Source of the DNA: Bog-473 sp963817735
GTDB taxonomy: Bacteria > Actinomycetota > Acidimicrobiia > Acidimicrobiales > RAAP-2
Length of the DNA: 64,000 nucleotides
Assembly: GCA_963817735.1 (NCBI GenBank)
Contig: CAWFPP010000010.1
Span: 186,001 to 250,000, forward strand
Direction of reading: 5' to 3'
The notes under the pieces are model-generated. The model was not told where the DNA came from, did not search any database, and saw only the letters and a program-made list of their open reading frames with translations. This document shows, in pieces, positions 24,194 through 33,224 of this stretch. Within the stretch, counting starts at the first letter, position 1; the number at the start of each line of letters is the position of its first letter. The position numbers and the translations under genes were made by a program.

Positions 24194-25465
24194 ATGCCAC
24201 GTTGGCCCAAGCCACCCGAAGGCAGCTGGACGGAGCACTTCGAGCTCGGGACCGAGCCGCTCTCGTACGAGGACTCCATCTCGCCGGAGTTCTACGAGCT
24301 CGAGCGCGAAGCCATCTTCAAGCGGGCCTGGTTGAACGTCGGCCGGGTGGAGCAGCTCCCGCGCAACGGCAGCTACTTCACCAAGGAGCTGGTCGTGGCG
24401 CGGACCTCGGTCGTGATCGTGCGCGACCGGGAGGGCCAGGTCCGCGCCTTCCACAACGTCTGCCGCCACCGAGGCAACAAGCTGGTCTGGAGCGACTACC
24501 CACAGGAGGAGACGAGCGGCATGGCCCGCCAGTTCGTCTGCAAGTACCACGGCTGGCGTTACGACCTGGACGGCTCGTTGTCGTTCGTTCAACAGGAGCA
24601 GGAGTTCTTCAACCTCGACAAAGACGACTACGGCCTCGTCCCCGTGCACTGCGACGTCTGGGCCGGATTCATCTTCGTCAACCTGGCCAGGGAGCCCGGG
24701 CAATCGCTGCGGGACTTCCTCGGGCCAATGGTGACCAAGCTCGAGAACTATCCCTTCGCCGCGCAGAGCGAGCGCTGGTTCTACCGCGCCGAGGTCAAGA
24801 GCAACTGGAAGCTCTACATGGACGCGTTCCAGGAGTTTTACCACGCACCGATCCTGCACGCGAAGCAGACGCCACCCGACTTGTCAAACAGCATGCAGGA
24901 GGCCGGTTTCGAAGCCCCGGCCTACAAGATCGACGGCCCGCACCGCCTGGTGAGCACGGCCGGCGTGCACCCCTGGACGTTGCCGCCCAACATGCTCAAG
25001 CCGATGGAGATCATCACGCGCAGCGGGCTCTTCGGCCCGTGGGATGCGCCGGATCTCGGCTATGACCAGAAGGAGGCCGGCATCAACCCGGCCGGGTGCG
25101 ATCCGTGGGGACTGGACTCCTTCCAGGTCTTCCCCAACTTCGTCATTCTCGTCTGGGGCCAGAACTGGTATCTGACGTACCACTACTGGCCGACCTCCCA
25201 CAACACGCACGTCTTCGAGGGCACGCTCTACTTCGTCCCACCCAAGAACGCGCGGGAGCGCCTGGCCCAGGAGATCGCAGCCGTCTCGTTCAAGGAGTAT
25301 GGCTTGCAAGATGCCAACACGCTCGAGGCAACGCAGTCGATGCTCGAGTCACGCGTGCTTCAGCGCTTCCCGCTGAACGACCAGGAGGTTCTCTGCCGTC
25401 ACCTGCACAAGGTGACCGCGGAATGGGTGGACGAGTACCGCAAGCTCGAGCACGCGGAGGTATGA
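24194..25465 (+). CDS. Rieske aromatic-ring/steroid-type oxygenase, alpha subunit
   Basis: A 423-residue Rieske non-heme iron oxygenase. The [2Fe-2S] ligands are C90-R-H92 (CRHRG) and C116-x2-H119 (CKYHGW). The mononuclear iron His pair is in FQEFYHAPILH (about H217 and H222). It would accept electrons from the reductase at 25811-26875, which carries its own plant-type cluster. A small accessory gene overlaps its stop (ATGA). No small (beta) subunit is seen, which fits homotrimeric oxygenases such as KshA-type enzymes. The substrate could be aromatic, steroid or terpenoid. Confidence 0.92.
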   Translation: MPRWPKPPEGSWTEHFELGTEPLSYEDSISPEFYELEREAIFKRAWLNVGRVEQLPRNGSYFTKELVVARTSVVIVRDREGQVRAFHNVCRHRGNKLVWSDYPQEETSGMARQFVCKYHGWRYDLDGSLSFVQQEQEFFNLDKDDYGLVPVHCDVWAGFIFVNLAREPGQSLRDFLGPMVTKLENYPFAAQSERWFYRAEVKSNWKLYMDAFQEFYHAPILHAKQTPPDLSNSMQEAGFEAPAYKIDGPHRLVSTAGVHPWTLPPNMLKPMEIITRSGLFGPWDAPDLGYDQKEAGINPAGCDPWGLDSFQVFPNFVILVWGQNWYLTYHYWPTSHNTHVFEGTLYFVPPKNARERLAQEIAAVSFKEYGLQDANTLEATQSMLESRVLQRFPLNDQEVLCRHLHKVTAEWVDEYRKLEHAEV

Positions 25466-25806
25466 CCGACATGGCTGAGACCCTGTTGCCCCCCGAGTTC
25501 GCTGATCTCGAGCCGTTTGCCGCCACGTGGTGCCTGGCCACGGAGCCCGAGCGCTTCGCCCAGCGCCTGGCCACCCCTATGGACGAGATCCAGGCGTTCT
25601 ACGACGCCGTGACGGCGCGAGCCGAGGACGCCATCACCTATTGCGATGCCTTCCCGCTCGACGACATGCCCGACGGCGCTCGGAACCTGTTGCACCTCCT
25701 GTACTCCATGGTGATGGCGTCGTTTCCCGTCGAGTGCTGGGGCCAGCAGCGGGTGCCCGACAGCGGGCCCGCCTACCTGGACCTGCTGGCGGAGCCCGGC
25801 CCCTGA
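25462..25806 (+). CDS. Small protein coupled to the Rieske oxygenase
   Basis: A 114-residue acidic protein of no family I recognise. The ATG at 25462 overlaps the Rieske stop by 4 nt. It contains conserved-looking patches TPMDEIQAFYDAVTARAED, CDAFPLDDMPDG and LLHLLYSMVMASFPVECWGQ. It has no Cys pattern for a cluster and is too short for a ring-hydroxylating beta subunit. Tight coupling implies a stoichiometric partner or chaperone of the oxygenase, which is inference. Convergent with the reductase gene, 4 nt apart. Confidence 0.75.
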   Translation: MTDMAETLLPPEFADLEPFAATWCLATEPERFAQRLATPMDEIQAFYDAVTARAEDAITYCDAFPLDDMPDGARNLLHLLYSMVMASFPVECWGQQRVPDSGPAYLDLLAEPGP

Positions 25807-25810
25807 GGGT

Positions 25811-26875
25811 CTAGAGCGACTCGTATTCGACGGTCACGACGCGGCCCGAGGGCAGGCTCTGGCACGTGAGGACCCAGCCCTCGTCGACCTCCTCCGGCGT
25901 CAGCGCGTTGTTGGCCCGCATGGTGACTGACCCTTCCTTCAGGAAGGCCATGCAGGTGGCGCAGTTGCCGGCCTCGCAGGAGAAGGGCGGGCGCAGGCCG
26001 CCGCGGCGGGCGGTCTCGAGCAGGGTGTCGCCCGGCCGGTAGCGGACCACGTACTTCTTGCCCCCGAGCACCACGGTGACCTCCTCAGGCGTCGTCGCAC
26101 CCTCGACGGCGTTCGTGTCGACGATCAGGGCGTCGGTCTTCTCCTGTCGTTCGACCAGGAAGCGCTCAATGAAGATGCGATCCGGCAGGACGCCGAGACC
26201 CTGCAGCGCCGACTCGGCGAGGTCCATGAAGGGGCCCGGCCCGCAGAGGTAGAAGTCGGCGTCGACGGAGCTCCCCGCGAACGCGGCGATGGCCCCGGGT
26301 GTGAGAAGCCCCGCGTCGATGTCGAGGTGGTGCCGGACCTCCAGCCGCGGCGCGTGGAGGTCCTGTAATGCAGTCAGCGCGCCGTCGAAGATGACCGAGT
26401 CGCGGTCGCGGTTGGCATAGAGGAGACGAACCGAACGTCGCGTCGCCGACAGGACATGCTTGGTGATGGACATGACCGGCGTGATACCGCTGCCGCCGCA
26501 GAGGCCGACGACGGGTCGTTCGGTCTCCTGCGGGCAGAACACGCCCGCCGGCTTCGTCACCTCCACGTCGTCGCCCGCCGCCAGGCTGTCCAGGAACCAG
26601 TTCGAGACGAGCCCGCCCGCCACGCGCTTGACGGTGACGATCAGGTCGGCATCGGTCTCGGGCGCGCTCGACATGGAGTAGGAGCGCAACTGCTCGTCGC
26701 CGTCGATCTGCACACGGAAGGTGCAGAATTGCCCGGGCCGGTAGCGGAAGGTCTCCTGCAGTTCGCCGGGTACGTCGAGGACGAACGAGCTGGCATCGCG
26801 TGTCTCGCTGACGACGCCGGCGATCCGGAGCAGGTGATAGCCGTGCTGGCGCAGGACCGGATCGTGGTCGCTCAC
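25811..26875 (-). CDS. Ferredoxin-NAD(P)H reductase with C-terminal [2Fe-2S], KshB/PaaE type
   Basis: A 354-residue electron-transfer flavoprotein. The FAD domain has RSYS (64-67), the NAD(P)H domain has GGSGITP, and the plant-type ferredoxin domain has C300, C305, C308 and C338. This order (FNR then ferredoxin) is that of KshB, PaaE and HmpX. It should reduce the Rieske oxygenase encoded convergently at 24194. The GTG at 26875 gives the canonical N-terminus; in-frame upstream sequence is ALDH antisense and non-coding. It lies 16 nt after the aldehyde dehydrogenase on the same strand. Confidence 0.92.
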   Translation of the reverse strand: MSDHDPVLRQHGYHLLRIAGVVSETRDASSFVLDVPGELQETFRYRPGQFCTFRVQIDGDEQLRSYSMSSAPETDADLIVTVKRVAGGLVSNWFLDSLAAGDDVEVTKPAGVFCPQETERPVVGLCGGSGITPVMSITKHVLSATRRSVRLLYANRDRDSVIFDGALTALQDLHAPRLEVRHHLDIDAGLLTPGAIAAFAGSSVDADFYLCGPGPFMDLAESALQGLGVLPDRIFIERFLVERQEKTDALIVDTNAVEGATTPEEVTVVLGGKKYVVRYRPGDTLLETARRGGLRPPFSCEAGNCATCMAFLKEGSVTMRANNALTPEEVDEGWVLTCQSLPSGRVVTVEYESL

Positions 26876-26891
26876 GGCCCGGCCGGTCGCC

Positions 26892-28373
26892 CTACTGCGG
26901 CGTCGGCCACGCCACGGACTTGGTCTCGAGGTACTGGTCGAACCCGGCGAGCCCGTTCTGGCGGCCGATTCCGCTGTGCTTGTAGCCCCCGAAGGGCATG
27001 TCCGCCTGGCCGACGGGCATGCCGCCGTTGACGGCGAACGTCCCGGTGCGGATGCGCTCGGCCACGGCCAGCGAGCGCTCCAGGGAGCCGGAGAACACGC
27101 CACCGGAGAGCCCGTACACGCTGTCGTTGGCGATGCGGACGGCGTCGTCGTCGTCATCGAAGGGGATGGCCACGAGGACCGGCCCGAAGATCTCCTCCTG
27201 GGCGATCGTCATGGCGTTGTCGACGTCGGTGAAGAGGGTGGGCTCGACGTACCAGCCCTTCGGGAGATCGGCCGGCCGGCCGCCACCCAGGGCGAGGGTC
27301 GCCCCTTCGTCGACGCCCTTCTCGATGTACCCGAGCACGCGCGCCCGCTGCTTGGCCGAGATGAGCGGTCCCATCAGGACGTCGGGACGCTGCGGGTCCC
27401 CGTAGGCCACCGAGGACAGCGTGGCCCGCAGGATCTCCACACCCTCGTCGTAGCGGGAGCGGGGGAGGAGCATGCGGGTCTGAATGGCGCAGCCCTGTCC
27501 ACCGTGGAAGCACACCGCAATCCCCGAAGGCACGGACGCCGCGAAGTCGGCGTCGTCGAGCACGATGGTCGCCGACTTCCCGCCGAGCTCCAGGAACGTG
27601 CGCTTGAGCGTGGCGCTGCCCTTCTCCATGATTCGCTTGCCCACGGCTGTCGATCCGGTGAACGAAATCAGGTCGACCTTCGGCGACAGGGTCAGCTCCT
27701 CACCGACAAGGTGGTCCGCCGACGTGAGGACGTTGACGACCCCACTCGGGAAATCGGTCTGCTCGGCCACAAGGCGGCCGAGCAGGGTGGCGTTCCACGG
27801 GGTGTCCGGTGCCGGCTTGAGCACCACCGTGTTGCCGGTGGCCAGCGCCTGGCCGAGCTTGTTCAGCGTCACCTCGAGCGGGAAGTTCCAGGGCACGATG
27901 GCGCCCACGACCCCGATCGGCTCCTTCCAGACCTGGCGCGTGTTCGCCGTTCCCCGGCGGTCGACGATCGGCTTGAGCTCGGTCCGCCACGGGAACTCGT
28001 CGATGAGCGCGATCGGGTAGCGCAGCGCGTTGTCCAAGGGAATGTCGAGCTGGTTGGCGTGGGTGGTCATGCGCGGGCAGCCCACCTCGAGGATCAGCTC
28101 CTCGCGCAGCTCCTCGCGATCCCGCTCGAGCGCGTCCTGCAACTGGGTGAGGCAGCGCGTGCGCAGCGCACGGTTGGTGGACCAGTCCGTCTCGTCGAAG
28201 GCCCGCCGAGCGGCGTCGATGGCTCGGTGCATGTCGGCACGCGAGCCGTCGGCCGCCTGGCCGATGACCTCCTCGGTGGCCGGGTTGACGTTGTCGAAGG
28301 TCCGTCCCGTGTCGGACTCCACCAGCTTGCCGTCCACGAGCATCCGCTCTTCGTGACCCGCCGCTGCCGTCAT
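26892..28373 (-). CDS. NAD(P)-dependent aldehyde dehydrogenase
   Basis: A 493-residue ALDH oxidising an aldehyde to an acid. PWNFPLEV (cofactor/substrate loop), LELGGKSA with the general-base Glu, GQGCAIQTR with the catalytic Cys, and EEIFGPV are in order. ATG 28373 starts MTAAAGHEERMLVDGK; more upstream starts add non-conserved residues. It is a close paralog of the enzyme at 54594 and, like it, sits near a P450, suggesting a hydroxylation-aldehyde oxidation pair. A GATAAT -10-like hexamer occurs on its strand near 28424. Confidence 0.93.
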   Translation of the reverse strand: MTAAAGHEERMLVDGKLVESDTGRTFDNVNPATEEVIGQAADGSRADMHRAIDAARRAFDETDWSTNRALRTRCLTQLQDALERDREELREELILEVGCPRMTTHANQLDIPLDNALRYPIALIDEFPWRTELKPIVDRRGTANTRQVWKEPIGVVGAIVPWNFPLEVTLNKLGQALATGNTVVLKPAPDTPWNATLLGRLVAEQTDFPSGVVNVLTSADHLVGEELTLSPKVDLISFTGSTAVGKRIMEKGSATLKRTFLELGGKSATIVLDDADFAASVPSGIAVCFHGGQGCAIQTRMLLPRSRYDEGVEILRATLSSVAYGDPQRPDVLMGPLISAKQRARVLGYIEKGVDEGATLALGGGRPADLPKGWYVEPTLFTDVDNAMTIAQEEIFGPVLVAIPFDDDDDAVRIANDSVYGLSGGVFSGSLERSLAVAERIRTGTFAVNGGMPVGQADMPFGGYKHSGIGRQNGLAGFDQYLETKSVAWPTPQ

Positions 28374-28515
28374 GCCCGACCCCCGTCCTCTTATCGCTCT
28401 CTCACGACGTGGAAACCCAATTATCAAAAAGTGACATCATCATAATCGAGCCCGCTTCGGGCCGCTTTCGTCGCTTCGGGCCGCCTTCGCCGCCTTCGAC
28501 GCCCCGCCGGGCTCG

Positions 28516-29492
28516 TCAGAGGGGGAAGGCGGCCGGCAGCGCGGCGTCCGCCAAAATGTCGGCGCCCAGGTGCCGGGTGAGCGAGCTGCCGGCGCCCAGT
28601 AATTGGTCCAACACCACGGTCCGTCGGATGGAGCAGTGCAGCGGGTGCTCGGTGGTGAAGCCGATCCCGGCCAGCACCTGCTGGCAGTGGCGCGCAGTGA
28701 CGCGGGCCGAACGGCCGGCGAATGCCTTCGCCATGGCGGCCGTGACGGGGGAGGGGTCGTCCCAGCTCGCCTGCAAGAGGGCGTCGGCGGCCTCGAGCGC
28801 CACGAGGCTGTCGGCCAGCCGATGGCGCACGGCCTGGAAGGTCCCGATGGGACGGCCGAATTGCACGCGTTCGAGCGCATGGGTGCGGGCCAGCTCCAGC
28901 ATCGTCCGGCCGGCGCCGACGAGCTCGTGCCCGAGCGCGAGCTGCCCCAGTGCGAGCGCCGCCGGCCAATCGGCCTCCTTCTGTTCCGCCTCCGCCGTGT
29001 CGAACGCTCCCGTGACCTCGAACAGGCCCAGCGCAGGATCGAGGCCGTGCACGGGGCGGCGCTGCAGCCGACCCGGGTCGACGGCCCACGTCGCGCTGCC
29101 CGCGCCCGCCCGCCCGCGCCCGCGCCCTCGCCGGCGGCCACGACGAGCACCCAGTCGCATCGGGCGAACGCCGCGGTGGCCAGCCCCAGCACGGTGCAGC
29201 GCTCTCCCTGCAGTCGTCCCGGCGGATCGGTACGGCGGAGGGGCGGCAGGACGACGGCCGTGCGATCGGTATCCGTGCCCAAAGCGCCGGCCAGGAGCAC
29301 GTCGAGCGCCGCCGAAGTGGAAGTGGTCGCCCCCAGGCTCTCGAAGAGCACGGCCACCGTGGTGGGGCGATCGTCCTGCAGCGCGTCCCGCCAGCCCAAG
29401 GCGTCGAGGGCCGCATCGAGCGCAGCGCCGTCGACGCTCTCGGTCGCGTGCCGCACACCGCTGGCGAAGAGCGCGCGCTCGGTCGCCTCCAT
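28516..29492 (-). CDS. Acyl-CoA dehydrogenase-like protein (beta-type partner), frameshifted
   Basis: From ATG 29492 the first frame encodes a divergent N-terminus (ALDAALDALGWRDAL and later WVLVVAAGEG); after a GC-rich CGCCCG repeat (29100-29135) the true protein resumes one frame over (ATWAVDPGRLQRRP) and ends at 28516 with a normal ACAD C-terminal domain (LERVQFGRPIGTFQAVRHRL, GIGFTTEHPLH). Total about 325 residues. The N-terminal half lacks clear FAD motifs, as in the non-catalytic partner of heteromeric ACADs. Its start overlaps the stop of the adjacent ACAD (TGATG). The frameshift probably reflects miscounted repeat units. Confidence 0.75.
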
Positions 29493-30622
29493 CAGCGGTC
29501 GGACCCGAGGTCGAGGAGGCGCCGGGCGATGATGTTGCGCTGGATCTCGGCGCTCCCCCCGTAAATGGTGGCGGCGCGCGAGTAGAGGAACTCGGCCCGC
29601 CACCGTTGGCTCATCGGGTCGTCGCCGAGCGCCACGTCTGCGCCGAGGCCCTCGGCGACGAGGTCGAACACCGCCTGCTCGGCTGACGCCACCAGCACCT
29701 TGTCGATGGAGGTCTCGGCCGCCAGCGCCTCGCCGCCGGCCAGCCGGCGCTGGGTGGCGCGCGAGCGGGCCCGGAAGGCCCAGAGCAGCTCGGTGGCCTC
29801 GCCCACCGCGGTGGGGTCGAGGCTCCCGGCGGGGGCGACCGCGACCAGCTGCTCCAGTCGTCGCTGCAAGAAGGAGGCCCGGTGCCACAGGGCCGTGCTG
29901 CGCTCGTACGGCAGGAGGTCCATGGCGATGGACCAGCCGCCGTCCACCTCGCCGAGGACGCGGTCGAGCGGCACGACGACGTCGTCGAAGAAGACCTCGC
30001 AGAACTCGCGGGCGCCGTGCATCGTCTCGATCGGACGCACCGTGATGCCGGCACTGTCCATGTCGACGAACATTGCCGTGATCCCGTTGTGCGCGGACTC
30101 GGGCGTGCCGGTGCGCGTGAGGAGCACGCACCGCTGCGCGTACTGGGCCAGGCTCGTCCACACCTTCTGGCCGTCGATCCTCCACCCGCCGTCGGTCCGC
30201 CTGGCCCGGCAGGCCAGGGCGGCCAGGTTGCTCCCGGTCCCGGGCTCGGAGAACCCCTGGCACCAGACCTCCGCACCGCGCAGGAGGCGGGGCACCATTT
30301 CCGCGGCCAGGTCGGGGGGCGCGTGGTCGATCATCGTCGGTGCCAGCACCTCGGGCATGGAGTAGATGCCGGGCTCGACGAGGTCGCGCGTGGTCAGCGC
30401 CTCACCGAGATAGGCGCGCAGGAGATTCGACCCGCCCAGCCCGCCGACGCGCGCGGGCCAGCCCATGCGCATGAAGCCGGCGTCGTACGTCAACCGCCGC
30501 ACCTTGCGCAGCTGGGCCATCTGCTCGTCGAGGGTCCCGGCTCCCTCGTAGGCGCGGGCGAGCTCGCCGTCGTGCGCGTCCAACCACTCGTCGACGGCAG
30601 CCTTGAATTCCGGGAGCTCCAC
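29492..30622 (-). CDS. Acyl-CoA dehydrogenase (FadE-type, catalytic partner)
   Basis: A 376-residue flavoprotein introducing an alpha,beta double bond into an acyl-CoA. WCQGFSEPGTGSNLAALACR and IDGQKVWTS are the FAD-binding signatures; YGGSAEIQRNIIARRLL is the C-terminal signature. GTG start at 30622. It overlaps a second ACAD-like gene, a pattern known for alpha2-beta2 heterotetrameric ACADs in mycobacterial steroid degradation (FadE26/27 or FadE28/29 type). A heteromer is inference from that precedent. Confidence 0.92.
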   Translation of the reverse strand: MELPEFKAAVDEWLDAHDGELARAYEGAGTLDEQMAQLRKVRRLTYDAGFMRMGWPARVGGLGGSNLLRAYLGEALTTRDLVEPGIYSMPEVLAPTMIDHAPPDLAAEMVPRLLRGAEVWCQGFSEPGTGSNLAALACRARRTDGGWRIDGQKVWTSLAQYAQRCVLLTRTGTPESAHNGITAMFVDMDSAGITVRPIETMHGAREFCEVFFDDVVVPLDRVLGEVDGGWSIAMDLLPYERSTALWHRASFLQRRLEQLVAVAPAGSLDPTAVGEATELLWAFRARSRATQRRLAGGEALAAETSIDKVLVASAEQAVFDLVAEGLGADVALGDDPMSQRWRAEFLYSRAATIYGGSAEIQRNIIARRLLDLGSDR

Positions 30623-30632
30623 CGCGCCCGGC

Positions 30633-31070
30633 CTAGTCGGCGTCGTCCGAGGGTGCGGGGCGGGTCGGGTCGTGCGGCTTCCCGGCGTCGCGGGCGCCGC
30701 TGCGCCGCAGGAAGGTCATGGCACGGGTGTGGAGCCGCCAGCCCTGCGCGGTCCGTCGGTACGAGTCCGTGTAGTAGCCGATGCGCATGTCGTGGGTCGT
30801 CTGCTCCACGAAGCAGAGTGTCTGCTGCCCCGTCCCCGTGTCCCCGTCGAGCTCCAGGACCGGCGTGCCGGTCAGGAAGAGACCCTTGGGGGCGGCCCGG
30901 ACCAGGTCGGGGAAGTCGGACAGCGCGTAGGTGTCGCCGAACGCGCGGTAGGTCCCGTCGGGGGTGAAGACGTCGATGACGGCGTCGACGTCGTCGCGGG
31001 TCATGCCGAGGGCGTAGCGCGCCAGGAGCTGCTGAATCTCCGTGATGTCCGCCATCTGGGACGGATCCAT
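30633..31070 (-). CDS. SnoaL/NTF2-like protein
   Basis: A 145-residue protein with the SnoaL-like cone fold: TEIQQLLARYALGMTRDDVD, FTPDGTYRAFG and IGYYTDSYRRTAQGWRLHTR in order. Such proteins act as hydratases, isomerases or ligand carriers. It lies 10 nt upstream of the acyl-CoA dehydrogenase on the same strand and is probably the first gene of that operon. Start ATG 31070 (MDPSQMADIT); 31055 is an alternative. Confidence 0.8.
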   Translation of the reverse strand: MDPSQMADITEIQQLLARYALGMTRDDVDAVIDVFTPDGTYRAFGDTYALSDFPDLVRAAPKGLFLTGTPVLELDGDTGTGQQTLCFVEQTTHDMRIGYYTDSYRRTAQGWRLHTRAMTFLRRSGARDAGKPHDPTRPAPSDDAD

Positions 31071-31310
31071 TGGCCGCGCTCTCCCTGGTCGTCTGGTGGT
31101 ACTCGGGTGTCCCCGGGAACCGTGCCGCGCCACGATAACAGCATTCTCCAAAATCGTAAGTGGCTGTCTACCGTCGACAGGGGAGGCCGCAGGGGAGCCG
31201 GCTGACGTGGCCGCGTCGATGAAAGTGCCTTTGCAGATTTTCTTCCCAACGTCACCCGTCCTGGGGAGAGTCCTACTCTCAAATCGGGATACAGCCGTTA
31301 AGCTGAGGTG

Positions 31311-32066
31311 ATGTCAGTCGACGACCCCACCGCAGGCTCGACCGCAGGCTCGACGGCAGGCTCGACGGCAGGCTCGAGCACCGCCACCGAACCCGTCCGC
31401 CGGCGCGACCTCGCCGTGGCGCGGTCCCTGGACTCGGCCCGGCTGCGGAGCGAGGGACGGGTCCAACGTTTCCTCGACGCCGGCTTCGAGTTGCTCGCCC
31501 GGGCCGAATCCGGCAAGGAGTTCACCGTCCAGGAGGTGGTGGACCGCTCGGGGCAGTCGCTGCGCAGCTTCTACCAGTACTTCGCCGGCAAGCACGAGCT
31601 GCTGCTCGCCCTCTTCGACGAGGCCATCCTGTCCACGGCGGACCGGCTCGAGGAGCAGATCGAGCGCCAGAGCACACCCCTCGAGCGGCTCCACACCTTC
31701 GTCGTCGAGTACTACCGCATGTGCCTGCCCGCGCCCAAGGGCCGCCCGTCCAAGAACAACCCCACGCCCGTGATGGCCGAGTTCTGCCATCAGCTCCTGA
31801 CCGCCCACCAGACCGAGGCGTCCCGGGCTTTCGTCCCGCTCGTGACGCTGCTCGAGAAGGTGCTGGACGAGGCGGCCGAGGTGGGGGACATCCGCCCCGG
31901 CCTGGACCACGCCGAGGTCGCCGGCGTCATCCTGTCGACGATCATGTTCAACGCCGCCTACGCCCACACCATCAGTGGGAACGAGGGCCCACGGGACGGG
32001 GAGCACGCCGCCACGCAGCTCTGGGACTTCCTGTCGGCCGGCATCGTGCAGCGCGCGGGCGCCTGA
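31311..32066 (+). CDS. TetR-family regulator with repeat-rich N-terminus
   Basis: A 251-residue TetR protein. After an N-terminal low-complexity TAGS repeat and basic segment comes the HTH (FTVQEVVDRSGQSLRSFYQYF, then AGKHELLLALF) and a helical ligand domain with HTFVVEYYRMCLP. GTG 31308 or ATG 31311 could start it. It is divergent from the SnoaL/ACAD operon and convergent with the LLM oxidoreductase. Regulation of the adjacent ACAD operon is the simplest inference. Confidence 0.88.
   Translation: MSVDDPTAGSTAGSTAGSTAGSSTATEPVRRRDLAVARSLDSARLRSEGRVQRFLDAGFELLARAESGKEFTVQEVVDRSGQSLRSFYQYFAGKHELLLALFDEAILSTADRLEEQIERQSTPLERLHTFVVEYYRMCLPAPKGRPSKNNPTPVMAEFCHQLLTAHQTEASRAFVPLVTLLEKVLDEAAEVGDIRPGLDHAEVAGVILSTIMFNAAYAHTISGNEGPRDGEHAATQLWDFLSAGIVQRAGA
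31331..31378 (+). repeat. Four 12-bp tandem repeats inside the TetR gene
   Basis: Four consecutive copies of the unit CGCAGGCTCGAC (with one or two changes), encoding TAGS four times at the start of the TetR protein. In-frame length changes would alter only the tail. Confidence 0.9.
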
Positions 32067-32079
32067 GCCGAAGGGGAAC

Positions 32080-33039
32080 TCAGGCGCGCAACGCGGGGGC
32101 CACCGCGGCCAGGAATGCGCGCGTCCGCTCCGCCGAAGCCTTGACCTCGTCCCGCCCCTCGCCCAGGGGCACGATCCGGGCGTTGAAGTCGGTGAGGCCT
32201 GCGTCGGCGAAGCGGCGCAACCGCTTCTCCATGGTGGCCTCGCTGCCGCAGACGAGGACGTCACCGATGGTGCTGGCGTCGCCGTGCTCCATGAGGCGGA
32301 CGTAGTTCGGCGACGCTTCGACCTCGCTGAGTGTGCGATTGGTGCGCGCCACGGCGGCGTCGATCTCGTCGTCGCGACACAGGCAGACGGGGACACCGGC
32401 CATGATCCGTGGTGCCGGCCGCCCCGCCGCCTCGGCGGCCTTCGTGATGGTCGGGACCACGTGCGACCCGATGGTGCGCTCGTCGGCCAACCACAGCGTG
32501 GTGCCGGCCGCCCGCTCGCCGGCCAGCTTCAGCATCACGGGGCCGAGCGCCGCGATCATCACGGGCGTCGGCGTGATGTCGGTGATGTCGAGGGGGTTGT
32601 GGATGTGGAACAGCTCGTTCTGCACGTCGACGACTCCGGGCCCGCTGAGCGCCTGGTCCAGCACGTCGAGGTAGCAGCGCATGGTCGTGGCCTGGCGCTC
32701 GTAGGGCAGGCCGAGCATGTCCTGAATGATCCAGTGGTGCGAGACGCCCAGCCCCAGGGTGAAGCGGCCCTTGCACACGGCCTGGTTGGAGAGCGCCTGC
32801 TGGGCCAGCACGATGGGGTGGCGCGGCTGCAGCGGCACGATGGCCGTGCCGACCTCGATCCTCGTCGTGGCGGCGCCGAGGAGGGTGGCCGCCGTCATGA
32901 CGTCGAACTCGTCGGGGATCTGCGGCGTCCAGACTGAGTCCAGCCCGGCCTCGTCCGCCCAGCGGGCGTCGGCCTGGAGCTTCTCCACCTTGGTGGCGTA
33001 GCGGCCGCGGTCGGCGCTGACCTGTAGACCGATGCGCAT
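32080..33039 (-). CDS. LLM-class (F420-type) oxidoreductase
   Basis: A 319-residue luciferase-like TIM-barrel monooxygenase or dehydrogenase, the group that in actinobacteria commonly uses F420. RWADEAGLDSVWTPQI, TRIEVGTAIVPL, HPIVLAQQALSNQ and the RFTLGLGVSHHWI segment are typical. Ends convergent with the TetR gene. Its promoter region is shared with the divergent SDR at 33225 and contains the TTGACAG palindrome at 33111-33133. Cofactor choice (F420 or FMN) cannot be proven from sequence. Confidence 0.88.
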   Translation of the reverse strand: MRIGLQVSADRGRYATKVEKLQADARWADEAGLDSVWTPQIPDEFDVMTAATLLGAATTRIEVGTAIVPLQPRHPIVLAQQALSNQAVCKGRFTLGLGVSHHWIIQDMLGLPYERQATTMRCYLDVLDQALSGPGVVDVQNELFHIHNPLDITDITPTPVMIAALGPVMLKLAGERAAGTTLWLADERTIGSHVVPTITKAAEAAGRPAPRIMAGVPVCLCRDDEIDAAVARTNRTLSEVEASPNYVRLMEHGDASTIGDVLVCGSEATMEKRLRRFADAGLTDFNARIVPLGEGRDEVKASAERTRAFLAAVAPALRA

Positions 33040-33110
33040 CAGGCCCCCATTCTCCGGAAATGATGTTCTCAGAAACAGTACATCTTGCTATCGCCAGCTG
33101 CTAGCAACAG

Positions 33111-33133
33111 TTGACAGGTTTTTGCACTGTCAA
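33111..33133. promoter_or_regulatory. TTGACAG-N9-CTGTCAA palindrome
   Basis: Perfect 7-bp arms with a 9-base spacer, 71 bases upstream of the LLM start and 92 upstream of the SDR start. TTGACA is also a consensus -35 for the rightward unit. Candidate shared operator. Confidence 0.5.
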
Positions 33134-33224
33134 TAACATCCGGGCACTCTACCGGCACCCATTGCGGCTGGCAGGGGTGGGCAACCTTGGGGAGGCAGGC
33201 CGGCATGGAGAGCGACGGTCGCAG

